A stretch of DNA of 64,000 nt from JBDXHU01 sp039989475 (GCA_039989475.1 JBDXHU010000002.1:806001-870000), one strand, 5' to 3'; shown: positions 25,743 to 35,438, counted from the first letter of the stretch. Translations and numbers: made by a program. The notes: generated from the sequence alone by a model not told the origin.

Positions 25743-27542
25743 TCAGGAGTCCGTTTTCAGCACGGCAAGAAAGGCGGACTGCGGAATCTCCACGTTGCCC
25801 ACCTGCTTCATGCGCTTCTTGCCCGCTTTTTGCTTTTCCAGCAGTTTGCGCTTGCGCGTGGCATCACCACCATAACATTTCGCCGTCACATTCTTGCGCA
25901 GGGCCTTGACCGTTTGCCGGGCTACAATTTTTCCACCCACGGCGGCCTGGATCGCCACATCAAACATCTGCCGCGGGATCAGTTCCTTCATCTTCTCAGT
26001 CAAGGAGCGACCGCGTTGCTGCACCAGGCTACGGTGCACAATAATTGCCAGGGCGTCGACCCGCTCATTATTGATGAGCACGTCCAGTCGCGCCAGTTCG
26101 GCCTTCTCGAAGCGAATAAAGTGATAGTCCAGAGACGCATAGCCGCGACTGACGGATTTCAGCCTGTCAAAGAAATCCATGACAACTTCTGCCATAGGCA
26201 GCTCGTAGACCACCGACACCTGCTGCCCCAGGAACTGCATATCCTTCTGCACTCCGCGCTTTTCCACGCACAGGGTAATCACATTGCCCAGGTGCTCCTG
26301 CGGTACAAGGATATTGGCTTGCACGATGGGTTCCCGCATCTCATCAATCTCTGCCGCATCCGGCAGAGACGAGGGATTGTCGACGGTAATGACTGTGCCG
26401 TCTTTCCTGAGGACTTCATAAATGACAGTCGGAGCGGTCGTGATCAGGTCCAGGTCATACTCGCGTTCAAGTCTTTCCTGGATGATCTCCATGTGCAGCA
26501 TGCCCAGGAATCCGCAGCGAAAGCCAAAACCCAGCGCATCAGACACTTCCGGCTCATAAAACAGGGAGGCATCATTCAGGGTCAATTTGGCCAGGGCGTC
26601 ACGGAAATCTTCGTAATCATCCGAGGAGATGGTGAAAATCCCGGCATAAACCTGTGGTTTCACGGTCTGGAAGCCAGGCAGCGGTTCCACTTCCGGTGTC
26701 GCAGCGTGGGTCAGGGTGTCGCCTACTGGCGCGCCGTGAATGTCCTTGATCCCGGCTACTACAAAACCCACATCACCGGCTTGCAATACCCCGGTCTCCA
26801 ATCGTTTGGGGGTAAAGATGCCAATACTGTCAATGGAGTGGGACTTGCCGATGGACTTGGCGATGATCTTGTCGCCTTTGCGCAGCACGCCGTTCTTGAC
26901 CCGCACCAGCGACACCACGCCCAGGTAGTTGTCGAACCAGCTGTCAATAATCAGGGCCTGCAAGGGGGCGTCACGTTCACCCTCAGGAGGTGGGATGTTG
27001 GCGACCAGGTACTCCAGCGCGTCCTCAATGCCCAGACCGGTCTTGGCACTGACCGCGCAGGCGTCCTGGGCGTCGATGCCGATAATCTCCTCGATCTCCT
27101 GCTGGACCCGCTCCGGTTCCGCCTGGGGCAGATCCATCTTGTTGAGGATTGGCAGTACTTCCAGGCCTTGCTCTATGGCGGTGTAGCAATTAGCCACAGA
27201 CTGGGCCTCGACACCCTGCCCAGCATCGACAACCAACAGCGCGCCTTCACAGGCCGCCAGTGAACGAGACACCTCGTAGGAGAAGTCTACGTGTCCGGGC
27301 GTGTCGATGAAGTTGAGCTGGTAGGTCTCGCCGTCAGCGGCCTTGTACTCCAGCGTTACGCTCTGGGCTTTAATAGTAATACCGCGCTCGCGCTCGATAT
27401 CCATGGAGTCGAGAACCTGCTCTTCCATTTCGCGCGCAGCCAGGCCTCCACAGACCTGGATGAAGCGATCAGCCAGTGTGGATTTGCCATGATCAATATG
27501 GGCGATGATCGAAAAGTTACGGATTAAGTCCAGCTTACTCAC
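25743..27542 (-). CDS. lepA: Elongation factor 4 (LepA)
   Basis: Ribosomal GTPase implicated in back-translocation and 30S assembly. The 599 residues equal the usual length. The GTPase motifs are AHIDHGKST, DTPGHVDF and NKMD, with EF-G-like domains II, III and V and the LepA-specific C-terminal domain (residues about 490-599). The GTG start at 27542 (MSKLDLIRN) fits the family. Upstream extension to 27602 has no similarity. Confidence 0.98.
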   Translation of the reverse strand: MSKLDLIRNFSIIAHIDHGKSTLADRFIQVCGGLAAREMEEQVLDSMDIERERGITIKAQSVTLEYKAADGETYQLNFIDTPGHVDFSYEVSRSLAACEGALLVVDAGQGVEAQSVANCYTAIEQGLEVLPILNKMDLPQAEPERVQQEIEEIIGIDAQDACAVSAKTGLGIEDALEYLVANIPPPEGERDAPLQALIIDSWFDNYLGVVSLVRVKNGVLRKGDKIIAKSIGKSHSIDSIGIFTPKRLETGVLQAGDVGFVVAGIKDIHGAPVGDTLTHAATPEVEPLPGFQTVKPQVYAGIFTISSDDYEDFRDALAKLTLNDASLFYEPEVSDALGFGFRCGFLGMLHMEIIQERLEREYDLDLITTAPTVIYEVLRKDGTVITVDNPSSLPDAAEIDEMREPIVQANILVPQEHLGNVITLCVEKRGVQKDMQFLGQQVSVVYELPMAEVVMDFFDRLKSVSRGYASLDYHFIRFEKAELARLDVLINNERVDALAIIVHRSLVQQRGRSLTEKMKELIPRQMFDVAIQAAVGGKIVARQTVKALRKNVTAKCYGGDATRKRKLLEKQKAGKKRMKQVGNVEIPQSAFLAVLKTDS

Positions 27543-27633
27543 TTCAGGACCGGAATAGGATATGGGCCGGGATTGGCAAGGGGCGCGATTGTACCCGATC
27601 ACGGGTACAACCGCTACGCGCCTGAACGCTTAC

Positions 27634-29037
27634 TTAATCGGGCTTGAGGCCAATGAAGCGGGGCGCACCGCGGCGAATCAGGCGCACTGGCACCGACTTG
27701 TTCGGTTCCAGTTGCTCCAGCACCCGCTGAAAGCTCTCCACTGAGCTGATTGGCGACCCCGCAAGCAGGGTGATCACATCGCCACTGCGAATACCCGCCT
27801 CATCAGCAGCCGACCCGGACTCAACCTCATTGACCAGCACGCCGCCAGAGATACCCCAGCGCGACCGCAACTGCTCGGGGACCTCGTCCACTACCAGCCC
27901 CACTCGCCCACCGCTGACCGGCTCCTGCTCGGCGCGGGCCACGGTAGCCGCCTCATCGGCATCGAGGCCACCTACTTCCAGCTTGAGGGTTTTACGGCGG
28001 CCATCACGCACCAGTTCCACCCTGGCGTCGGCACCCGGACGAACCAGGCCCACCACATGGGGCAGATCCGATGAAGTGCGAATATCGCTGCCATTGAATC
28101 GCACGATTACGTCGCCGGGCTGCAAGCCGCCCTCGTCGGCCGGGCCGCCGGGTTGCAACTCGACAATCAGTGCGCCCTTGGGACGATCAAGACCCAGCGA
28201 CTCGGCCAACACCTTATCCACGTCCTGGATGGTCACACCCAACCAGCCGCGGGCGACCTGGCCAGATTCCTTCAACTGCTCAGTGACATTGATCACCACG
28301 CTGACCGGGATAGCGAAAGACAGGCCAATTGAGCCACCGCTGCGCGTAAAGATCTGCGAATTTACGCCAACCACCTCCCCATCGAGATTAAACAGGGGGC
28401 CGCCGGAATTACCCGGGTTGATGGCGACGTCGGTCTGGATAAATGGCACGTAATTGTCACGGGATTCCGTTGGCAAGCTGCGCCCCTTGGCGCTGACGAT
28501 CCCGGCGGTCACCGAGTAGTCCAGGCCAAAGGGAGAGCCAATGGCAAGCACCCACTCGCCTACTTCAAGGTCACCGGGCTTGCCCAGCTTCAACACCGGC
28601 AGATCCTCGGCTTCCACCCGCAACACGGCCAGGTCAGAGCGTGGATCCAGGCCGACGATTTCCGCTTCGTACTCGCGCCTGTCGATCAGGCGCACGGTCA
28701 CAGATTCGGCACCCTCCACCACGTGATTATTGGTAACGATGTAGCCATCTCGACTGATGATAAAGCCGGAGCCCATCGATTGTCGTTGCCGCTGTCGCGG
28801 CTGTGGCTCGCCGCGATTTTCAAAAAAACGCCGCAGGTATTCGGGAATCTCATCCATACCGCGGGGGTCACCATGCGGACTTGCCTGGTCCCCGTACTCA
28901 ACCAGGATCTTTACCACCGCGGGCGTATTCTGCTTCACGATAGCCTTGAAATCCGGCAGCGTTGCCGCCTGGGCAGCGCCTGCCAGCAAACAGCTGAAGA
29001 TTGTCAGGAACAAGGCCTTCAAGAGGGCTTGATGCAT
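27634..29037 (-). CDS. mucD: Periplasmic serine protease MucD/DegP (Do family)
   Basis: Degrades misfolded periplasmic proteins and, in Pseudomonas, restrains the AlgU envelope-stress response. The 467-residue protein has a signal peptide ending at AAQA (about 24), the catalytic triad H105 (TNNHVVEG), D135 (RSDLAVLRV) and S211 (NPGNSGGPL), and two PDZ domains (about 260-350 and 375-460). A GAGG ribosome site precedes the ATG. The position behind rpoE-rseABC copies the algU-mucABCD order. Confidence 0.96.
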   Translation of the reverse strand: MHQALLKALFLTIFSCLLAGAAQAATLPDFKAIVKQNTPAVVKILVEYGDQASPHGDPRGMDEIPEYLRRFFENRGEPQPRQRQRQSMGSGFIISRDGYIVTNNHVVEGAESVTVRLIDRREYEAEIVGLDPRSDLAVLRVEAEDLPVLKLGKPGDLEVGEWVLAIGSPFGLDYSVTAGIVSAKGRSLPTESRDNYVPFIQTDVAINPGNSGGPLFNLDGEVVGVNSQIFTRSGGSIGLSFAIPVSVVINVTEQLKESGQVARGWLGVTIQDVDKVLAESLGLDRPKGALIVELQPGGPADEGGLQPGDVIVRFNGSDIRTSSDLPHVVGLVRPGADARVELVRDGRRKTLKLEVGGLDADEAATVARAEQEPVSGGRVGLVVDEVPEQLRSRWGISGGVLVNEVESGSAADEAGIRSGDVITLLAGSPISSVESFQRVLEQLEPNKSVPVRLIRRGAPRFIGLKPD

Positions 29038-29090
29038 AGAATTACCTCACTAAACTGGAGCAAACAAAATTAATATCGATAATGCGACCG

Positions 29091-29549
29091 TCAGGACAGA
29101 GTAGCCGCTGCGGGGCCGAGCAAGCGCGGCTGCAGTAAAACATTATCGCGATTCTTCCACGCGTGCAGTCGCACCAGGCCAACCCCGAGCAGAAAACCCA
29201 GGCCAGCGCCCAGCGCCACATCGAAGTCTGTCGCTGCCGGTAACAGGCCCGCCATCAGGGCCGCCAACAGCAGCGTACTCAATAGCGGCACCACATAAAC
29301 CACAAATGAGCTGCGCAGCAGCAACTGCTCCGGGATCGCGATCCGAACCTCATCGTCGACCTGGAATCGATCCGGGTAGGACGCACTGGACACTCTCAGG
29401 TAGTTGCGCTGACCGTCACTGATACGACTTACAATACCGTGGCCACAGCCCTTGCTGGCCGCACAGCTACCGCAGACTGATTTGCGAATAGTTTCCACCC
29501 ACAGCGAGCCCGCTTCCACCGCAACGACTCTTGCCGTTTCAGTTAACAT
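29091..29549 (-). CDS. rseC: RseC/MucC-family regulator of sigma E
   Basis: A 152-residue inner-membrane protein. The N-terminal part has a cysteine cluster (VCGSCAASKGCGHG), typical of RseC. Two adjacent hydrophobic segments (about 80-125) form the membrane part. RseC has a mild positive effect on sigma-E signalling and is also related to RsxC-associated SoxR reduction. The mechanism is not settled. It overlaps the rseB gene by 11 bases. Confidence 0.92.
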   Translation of the reverse strand: MLTETARVVAVEAGSLWVETIRKSVCGSCAASKGCGHGIVSRISDGQRNYLRVSSASYPDRFQVDDEVRIAIPEQLLLRSSFVVYVVPLLSTLLLAALMAGLLPAATDFDVALGAGLGFLLGVGLVRLHAWKNRDNVLLQPRLLGPAAATLS

Positions 29550-30498
29550 CGGGATTCGCCCAGGCCACTGAGTCGGCCACTCTGCGCGCTGTGTTTATCG
29601 GTACTTCACCCAGCACGGTAACCAGTGCAGGTTTACCCTCTATTAACAGGCCGCGGGTATAGGCAGTGGTGCCACCCTCCCGGGCCTGACCTTCGCCCGG
29701 TTGTAGCTGCTGGGGGGCGGGCTCAAGGAATACTGTGAATACTGCGAGCCCGTCGGTGAAGGTCTTGTTATGGGCGGAGACCCCGCGTCCATCGGTGAGC
29801 ATGAAGCCACCGGGCAACCATCTCACGCCCCAGCTGGCAGCACCTTCCGGCGCGGGTGCCGGCTCACCGTGAGAGTGGGCCGCCTCATGTAATACGTCCA
29901 CGTGCGTGCCTGCTAGCTCGACATCGCCAATTTCCAGGTCGGCGAATTGAAAGCGCTCCAATACCCTCTTGCCATCCAGCGACATGGTCTGGGTCTTGAG
30001 CAGAAGTCCGGTTTCAGTATCCAGTGCCAACTGGTAGCCATAGCGATACATATCCCTGGGCATGACGTTGAGAAGAACCGCTCGTCGCTCAGCGATACGT
30101 TTTACCCCGGCCATCTTCAAGCGGTAATAGGCCGACAAGCCACAACTTCCTGCAGCCCCCTGGAAGACCTCGCCAATGCGAACCAGCCGATGACCCGGGT
30201 GTATGCAATCCAGCGGATGCTCGGTCCGTTGCACCTGCGCCGGAGCGCCGCTCAGGCGCGTGATCTGCTCGGATTCGATATTGTTCTTGACCGAATGGGT
30301 AATGCGCATGGCCTGGATGCTACCGCCATGCTGGTAGGTAAAGACGCCACGGTAGCTGGTCTCGCGCAAACTGTGAGACATTCGATCCAGCCAACGCAAG
30401 GCCTCTGAGTCAACAGGCCCGCACTCGGCCCAGGCCGGCGAGACAAGCCCGGCTAACAAGCCTGTAACAACAACCGTGAACAGGGGGATACTACGCAA
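29539..30498 (-). CDS. rseB: Sigma-E regulatory protein RseB/MucB
   Basis: A periplasmic protein that binds the periplasmic part of RseA and blocks its cleavage until mislocalised lipopolysaccharide or lipoprotein relieves it. The 319 residues begin with a signal peptide (cleavage near SPAWA). A LolA/LppX-like N-terminal domain (about 25-200, with LRETSYRGVFTYQHGG) and a small C-terminal domain follow. It is separated by only 3 bp from rseA. Confidence 0.94.
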   Translation of the reverse strand: MRSIPLFTVVVTGLLAGLVSPAWAECGPVDSEALRWLDRMSHSLRETSYRGVFTYQHGGSIQAMRITHSVKNNIESEQITRLSGAPAQVQRTEHPLDCIHPGHRLVRIGEVFQGAAGSCGLSAYYRLKMAGVKRIAERRAVLLNVMPRDMYRYGYQLALDTETGLLLKTQTMSLDGKRVLERFQFADLEIGDVELAGTHVDVLHEAAHSHGEPAPAPEGAASWGVRWLPGGFMLTDGRGVSAHNKTFTDGLAVFTVFLEPAPQQLQPGEGQAREGGTTAYTRGLLIEGKPALVTVLGEVPINTARRVADSVAWANPDVN

Positions 30499-30501
30499 GG
30501 C

Positions 30502-31119
30502 TTAATCCTCTGTAGTGAAGGTTGCGACCCTGGCATAGGGCATCAGGCCCAGCGGCGCATTCAATGCTGCCTCTTCTGTGTGCGACAACATATAGCGCTC
30601 GAGGCGTTTACGGGCCAGGGCATTGTAATCAGCAACCGGCTGCTGCGGCTGCAGTGCTTTGCTGGCCAATACTGTGCTGGCATAGCCAGCCTGAACCGCC
30701 GAGCCGCCGACAGTATTAACCACGCCACCGGCTGCTGTTCGTCCTGCTACCACCGGTACCGCAGCTGAGCTGCCATTATCAAGCAGGCTGTAGGCCTGAC
30801 TGCCGACCAGCACCGCTGCAAACACAGATGCCGCCACGGCAAAACTGGCGGCGGGCCGCAGGAACTGCTGCCATCTTGCTACCGGTCGAATTACCGGCGC
30901 CGACTCCTGCTCCAGCGCCGCCATGATGCGGCGCGACAGGTCGACATCCTGAACAACGCCAGCAGCACCCGGCTGCATACTTTCGCTGGCAGCGTGGTAG
31001 CGACGCCAGGTACCGCGCAGCGACTCATCATCGCTGTGCTTGAGCACCCGTTCCAGGTCCAGCTCATTGGCTTCGCCGTCCATCAGGGACGACAGTGATT
31101 CACCCAGCTGATCTTTCAT
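30502..31119 (-). CDS. rseA: Anti-sigma-E factor RseA/MucA
   Basis: A single-pass inner-membrane protein that holds RpoE inactive. In the 205-residue protein, cytoplasmic residues 1-80 contain the anti-sigma fold (ESLSSLMDGEANELDLERVL). One membrane segment spans about 88-108. The periplasmic part is Ala/Gln-rich, with no obvious C-terminal aromatic DegS-binding signal. The ATG at 31119 is preferred over a TTG at 31134 because GGAGG stands 8 nt before it. Confidence 0.93.
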   Translation of the reverse strand: MKDQLGESLSSLMDGEANELDLERVLKHSDDESLRGTWRRYHAASESMQPGAAGVVQDVDLSRRIMAALEQESAPVIRPVARWQQFLRPAASFAVAASVFAAVLVGSQAYSLLDNGSSAAVPVVAGRTAAGGVVNTVGGSAVQAGYASTVLASKALQPQQPVADYNALARKRLERYMLSHTEEAALNAPLGLMPYARVATFTTED

Positions 31120-31137
31120 CTCTTCGACCTCCAAGGT

Positions 31138-31737
31138 CTATCCGGTGCGCGGTGCACTTTCTCCATCCACTTGCGACTGCACACGTTTATCTATGGCCTC
31201 GCGGGCCCTGAATATTCGGGAGCGCACGGTCCCCACCGGGCAATCCATGATGTCCGCTATGTCTTCGTAACTAAGACCATCAAATTCACGTAAAGTTACC
31301 GCAGTTCGCAAATCATCCGGCAATTCGCTAATAGCGCTATTTACTACAGCGCTTAACTCTGCACTGAACAATTGATTCTCGGGGTTTTCCAGGTCACGCA
31401 GCGCGCCACCTCCTTCATAGTACTCAGCGTCCTCTATTTCCACATCGCTGCCCGGTGGGCGTCGAGCGCGGGCTACCAGGTGATTCTTGGCGGTATTGAT
31501 TGCGATGCGGTAGAGCCAGGTATAAAAAGCGCTGTCGCCACGAAAGCGTGGCAGCGCCCGGTAGGCCTTGATAAAGGCTTCCTGGGTGACATCCTGCACT
31601 TCGTGACTGTCATGCACATAGCGCGACACCAACCCGAGAATTTTGGGTTGGTATTTCAATACCAGTAGATCGAAGGCACGCTTGTCTCCCGACTGTACCT
31701 TTTTGACCAACTGCTGGTCTGTCGCAGCCGCAGCCAA
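31138..31737 (-). CDS. rpoE: RNA polymerase sigma-E factor (RpoE/AlgU)
   Basis: An extracytoplasmic-function sigma factor for envelope stress. In the 199-residue protein, region 2 (about 22-95) includes DVTQEAFIKAYRALPRFRG and TWLYRIAINTAKN. Region 4 (about 130-190) includes GLSYEDIADIMDCPVGTVRSRIFRARE. The start is TTG, supported by AGGGG six bases before it. The upstream promoter matches the sigma-E consensus, so the gene is self-activating. It is the first gene of the rpoE-rseABC-mucD operon. Confidence 0.97.
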   Translation of the reverse strand: MAAAATDQQLVKKVQSGDKRAFDLLVLKYQPKILGLVSRYVHDSHEVQDVTQEAFIKAYRALPRFRGDSAFYTWLYRIAINTAKNHLVARARRPPGSDVEIEDAEYYEGGGALRDLENPENQLFSAELSAVVNSAISELPDDLRTAVTLREFDGLSYEDIADIMDCPVGTVRSRIFRAREAIDKRVQSQVDGESAPRTG

Positions 31738-31761
31738 TCGCTTCCCCTATGTCCAGCCTTC

Positions 31762-31789
31762 TCTGAGTAGCGCCGTGGTAAAAAGTTCC
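31762..31789 (-). promoter_or_regulatory. Sigma-E autoregulatory promoter of rpoE
   Basis: The minus strand carries GGAACTT (31789-31783), a 16-base spacer and TCAGA (31766-31762). This fits the RpoE/AlgU consensus GGAACTT-N16-TCTGA with one change. It lies 25 bp before the rpoE start. Confidence 0.88.
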
Positions 31790-31796
31790 CGCATCT

Positions 31797-31818
31797 CGCA
31801 CAGCTTTATTGCTGTGCG
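31797..31818. repeat. Perfect inverted repeat between rpoE and nadB
   Basis: CGCACAGC, six bases (TTTATT), then GCTGTGCG: two perfect 8-bp arms. It lies 8 bp upstream of the sigma-E -35 element and about 100 bp before nadB. It could be an operator or an RNA hairpin; no T-run follows on either strand. Confidence 0.6.
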
Positions 31819-31918
31819 CTATACGCGCTCACGCTGAGCTCGTATATACTGGGTGAAACTACTCTAAGTAATTGACCAACATACACTATTTTGTCCGCAC
31901 AGGCAGCCCCACAAGACT

Positions 31919-33496
31919 ATGTCACTGCGTCATGAACACGATGTCCTGATCATCGGCAGCGGCGCTGCCGGTTTGGCCCTGGCGCTGCAATTGCCGGATT
32001 CCTGCCGTGTCGCCGTACTCAGCAAAGGCAAGCTGACCCAGGGCTCGACTTACTGGGCCCAGGGTGGCATGGCGGCGGTACTGGACAAGGACGATACGGT
32101 TGCATCCCATGTCGCCGATACCCTCGCCGCCGGTGCCGGCTTGTGCGATCCCGATGTAGTTGAGTTCGTGGTCAGTCACAGCCCTGGCGTGGTCGAATGG
32201 CTGGTGCAACAGGGTGTCAGCTTTGACCGGCGCGACAAACAGCACAGCAGTGAATTTCACCTGACAATGGAAGGCGGACACAGTCAGCGCCGGGTCATCC
32301 ACGCCGCCGATGCCACCGGCAAGGCAATTTCCAGCGTGCTGGTGGAGAACACTCTGGCCCGGGACAACATCGATATATTCACCGACCGGGTTGCGGTTGA
32401 CCTGGTTCTCGACCAGGGTCGCTGCCAGGGAGCCTATGTGCTCGACCTGGGGCGGGACAAGGTCGACCTGTTCCAGGCGCGTTTTGTAGTGCTGGCCACC
32501 GGCGGAGCCAGCAAGGCCTATCTCTACACCAGCAACCCTGATGGTGCCAGCGGTGATGGCATCGCCATGGCCTGGCGCGCCGGCTGCCGGGTCGCCAATC
32601 TGGAGTTCAACCAGTTCCACCCAACCTGCCTTTACCACCCCCGGGCCAAGTCCTTTCTCATCACCGAGGCCCTGCGCGGCGAAGGCGGCCACCTGCTCCT
32701 GCCGGACGGCGAGCGCTTCATGCACAAATTCGATGAACGTGGTGAACTTGCGCCACGGGATGTGGTGGCTCGCGCCATAGACCACGAGATGAAACGTACC
32801 GGCAGCGATTGTGTCTATCTCGACATCAGCCACCAACCGGCAAAATTCCTGCAGTCGCATTTTCCCACGGTACACCGACGCTGCCTGGACTTCGGCATCG
32901 ATATTACCCGCGAACCCATTCCAGTGGTCCCGGCCGCCCACTACACCTGTGGCGGTGTGGTGATTAACAAGCAGGGCTGCACCGACGTCGAACAACTGTA
33001 CGCCATTGGCGAGACAGCCTGTTCCGGTTTACACGGTGCCAACCGGATGGCCAGCAACTCACTGCTGGAGTGCCTGGTCTTCGCAGCTGCCTCTGCGCGG
33101 GATATTGCCAGCAGGCTCGACAGCGTGGCAGCGCCAGGGGTCGCTCCGAGCTGGGATGAAAGCCAGGTCACCGACTCGGATGAAGACGTGGTGATCTCGC
33201 ACAACTGGGATGAATTGCGGCGTTTTATGTGGGACTACGTCGGCATCGTCCGCACCAACAAGCGTTTGCAACGGGCACTGCACCGGGTGGAATTGCTGCA
33301 GGAAGAGATCAAGGAGTACTACAGCAATTACAAGGTTAGCAACGACCTGCTCGAACTGCGTAACCTGGCAGTGGTGGCCCAGTTGATGATTCGCTGCGCA
33401 ATTTCCCGGCGCGAAAGCCGCGGACTGCACTACACCCTGGACTACCCCGAGCAGGCAGAAACCACCACGGATACTATTCTGGAGCCACCGCGCTAG
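31919..33496 (+). CDS. nadB: L-aspartate oxidase
   Basis: Flavoenzyme converting L-aspartate to iminoaspartate, the first step of NAD synthesis. The 525-residue protein has the FAD motif IIGSGAAGLALALQL near the N-terminus, QGSTYWAQGGMAAVL, GGASKAYLYTSNP and the C-terminal signature AIGETACSGLHGANRMASNS. The nadB/rpoE divergent pair is conserved in gammaproteobacteria. The 3' end overlaps convergent sdhE by 23 bases. Confidence 0.97.
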   Translation: MSLRHEHDVLIIGSGAAGLALALQLPDSCRVAVLSKGKLTQGSTYWAQGGMAAVLDKDDTVASHVADTLAAGAGLCDPDVVEFVVSHSPGVVEWLVQQGVSFDRRDKQHSSEFHLTMEGGHSQRRVIHAADATGKAISSVLVENTLARDNIDIFTDRVAVDLVLDQGRCQGAYVLDLGRDKVDLFQARFVVLATGGASKAYLYTSNPDGASGDGIAMAWRAGCRVANLEFNQFHPTCLYHPRAKSFLITEALRGEGGHLLLPDGERFMHKFDERGELAPRDVVARAIDHEMKRTGSDCVYLDISHQPAKFLQSHFPTVHRRCLDFGIDITREPIPVVPAAHYTCGGVVINKQGCTDVEQLYAIGETACSGLHGANRMASNSLLECLVFAAASARDIASRLDSVAAPGVAPSWDESQVTDSDEDVVISHNWDELRRFMWDYVGIVRTNKRLQRALHRVELLQEEIKEYYSNYKVSNDLLELRNLAVVAQLMIRCAISRRESRGLHYTLDYPEQAETTTDTILEPPR

Positions 33497-33764
33497 CGCT
33501 CCCAGGCGCGGACCTGCTGCGGGCAAAGGACAATATCTGATCAACTATCAGCGCGAGGTCTTCATCCTCGGGCCGAACGCGACCCAGGAACCAGGCAAAC
33601 AGTTCAGTGTCCTCGCACTCCAGCAAGCGCTGGTATCGCTGTTGATCCTGCTTCGGCAGCAGCCGATAGCATTGCTGCACAAAAGGCTCCAGCACCAGGT
33701 CCAGTTCCAGCATGCCCCTGCGACTGTGCCAACAGGTACGCTTAAATTCTGTGTCCGCATCCAT
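33474..33764 (-). CDS. sdhE: Succinate dehydrogenase assembly factor SdhE
   Basis: A small helical protein that helps attach FAD covalently to SdhA and FrdA. The 96-residue protein contains the conserved RRGMLELD motif (15-22) with the essential glycine. The ATG at 33764 was chosen to match the family N-terminus; a longer frame to 33815 is unlikely. It is divergent from ygfZ, as ygfY-ygfZ neighbours are in E. coli. Confidence 0.93.
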   Translation of the reverse strand: MDADTEFKRTCWHSRRGMLELDLVLEPFVQQCYRLLPKQDQQRYQRLLECEDTELFAWFLGRVRPEDEDLALIVDQILSFARSRSAPGSASAVAPE

Positions 33765-33804
33765 GCGCCGATTATAGAAGCTGACAAGCCCTAAAGCAGC
33801 ACCT

Positions 33805-34746
33805 ATGATAGCCACCGTGTCGAATTTCTACAGCCAATTACACCAGCGCGGCGCGCTGCGCATCAGCGGTCCCGATAGCCGGAGCTTCCTGCAGGGGCAA
33901 ACCAGCTGCGATATCGAGCAACTGGGTTCGTCTCACAGCATCAGTGGCGCCTACTGCACACCCCAGGGTCGCATGGTCTGCGATTTTCGCCTGCTGGCGC
34001 TGGCCGAAGACGATCTACTGCTACTCATGCCTGGCGACATCTGCCCACTGGCCCTGCAAACCTTTGCCAAATACATCGTATTCTCCAGGGCGGAAATCGC
34101 TGTAGCCACACAATCCTGGGCACAATTAGCGGCCTGGGGTCCAGGCATTGGCCAGACTATCGGCGCCCCGGAAACCGCCAGCGGACTGGCCTGGCAACAC
34201 GGCAACAGCTACTGGGTGCAAGTCGATGCGCAGGGCCAGCACTTCGAAGCAGTTACACCCGCTGGCGAACTTGTAGCAGCCACTGAAGCATTGGCCGACT
34301 GCGCTGAGTCGGTAGCGGAAAGCCGTTACCAGTTACAGGAAATTCTCGCCGGGGTAGCTCATGTCAGCGCTGCAACCAGCGGCATGTTCCTGCCACAAAT
34401 GCTCAATTACCAGCTGACCGACAGGGTCAGCTTCAGCAAGGGCTGCTATACCGGCCAGGAAGTCGTTGCCCGCATGCACTATCGCGGCAAAGTCAAACGA
34501 CCCATGCTACACGCCCGCGCGGACATCGACGCCGCGCCGGCTGCGGCCACCCCCCTGTTCAGTAAGAACCGGGAACAAAGCGTCGGCCATGTCCTTGGTG
34601 CCGCGGCGTCCAGTGATGGCGTGCATCTACTGGTTAACGTCGAACGCAAGGCAATAGCTGGCGACGTACACCTGGCAGAGCCCGGCGGTGCATTACTGGA
34701 ATTCCTGCCCCTGCCCTACGCGCTTGAGGATGAAGACTCCGCCTGA
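33805..34746 (+). CDS. ygfZ: Folate-binding iron-sulfur/tRNA maintenance protein YgfZ
   Basis: A tetrahydrofolate-binding protein related to the T-protein of glycine cleavage. It is needed for full activity of some Fe-S enzymes, including the tRNA methylthiotransferase MiaB. The 313-residue protein carries the diagnostic KGCYTGQEVVARMHYRGKVK near residue 212. The early GALRISGPDSRSFLQGQTSCD stretch is also typical. The 3' end overlaps the convergent ung gene by 31 bases. Confidence 0.94.
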   Translation: MIATVSNFYSQLHQRGALRISGPDSRSFLQGQTSCDIEQLGSSHSISGAYCTPQGRMVCDFRLLALAEDDLLLLMPGDICPLALQTFAKYIVFSRAEIAVATQSWAQLAAWGPGIGQTIGAPETASGLAWQHGNSYWVQVDAQGQHFEAVTPAGELVAATEALADCAESVAESRYQLQEILAGVAHVSAATSGMFLPQMLNYQLTDRVSFSKGCYTGQEVVARMHYRGKVKRPMLHARADIDAAPAAATPLFSKNREQSVGHVLGAAASSDGVHLLVNVERKAIAGDVHLAEPGGALLEFLPLPYALEDEDSA

Positions 34747-35438
34747 ACCGGCAGACGCCAGTCAATGGCGCTATAGCCTTGCTGCTCCAGATAGCGATTC
34801 GCGGCGCTGAAATGACCGCAACCAAAGAAACCCCGATGCGCACTGAGTGGAGAGGGATGCGGCGCGCGCAGCACGCAGTGCCGCTGTGCATCGATCACCG
34901 CCCCTTTGCGCTGGGCATACGCGCCCCACAACATAAACACGACATGCTCACACTGCTGGTTGACGATCTCAATGGCCCGGTCGGTAAACTGCTCCCAGCC
35001 TTTACCCCGGTGCGATGCCGCCTGCGCTCGCTCCACCGAGAGTACGCTGTTCAATAGCAGCACACCCTGGTCGGCCCAACTGGTGAGACAGCCTTGCCCG
35101 CCCTGGGTGGGCATATTGATACCCAGGTCCTGTTCGATCTCGCGAAAGATATTGACCAGCGATGGCGGCAGCGCCACGCCCGGTCGCACCGAAAAGCACA
35201 AACCGTGGGCCTGGCCCGGTCCGTGGTAAGGATCCTGTCCAAGAATGACCACCCGCAGCTGTTCCAGCGGGGTGTGATCAAAGGCGGCAAAAATCTCCTG
35301 GCCGGGAGGATAGACAAGCTTGCCTGCGGACTTTTGCTCTTGCAGGAATTGCTTCAGGGATTGCATATAGGGCTGGGAGAATTGATCAGCCAGCGCGGCC
35401 AGCCAGCTCGGCTCCAGCTGGATATCAGGCACGGTCAA
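34716..35438 (-). CDS. ung: Uracil-DNA glycosylase
   Basis: Removes uracil from DNA as the first step of base-excision repair. The 240-residue family 1 enzyme has motif A GQDPYHG (67-73, catalytic D69) and motif B HPSPLSAHRG near residue 194, plus LLNSVLSVERAQA. It starts 12 bp after the stop of fbiC and may be carried as the last gene of the F420 operon message. The C-terminus ends in a serine run. Confidence 0.97.
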   Translation of the reverse strand: MTVPDIQLEPSWLAALADQFSQPYMQSLKQFLQEQKSAGKLVYPPGQEIFAAFDHTPLEQLRVVILGQDPYHGPGQAHGLCFSVRPGVALPPSLVNIFREIEQDLGINMPTQGGQGCLTSWADQGVLLLNSVLSVERAQAASHRGKGWEQFTDRAIEIVNQQCEHVVFMLWGAYAQRKGAVIDAQRHCVLRAPHPSPLSAHRGFFGCGHFSAANRYLEQQGYSAIDWRLPVQAESSSSSA

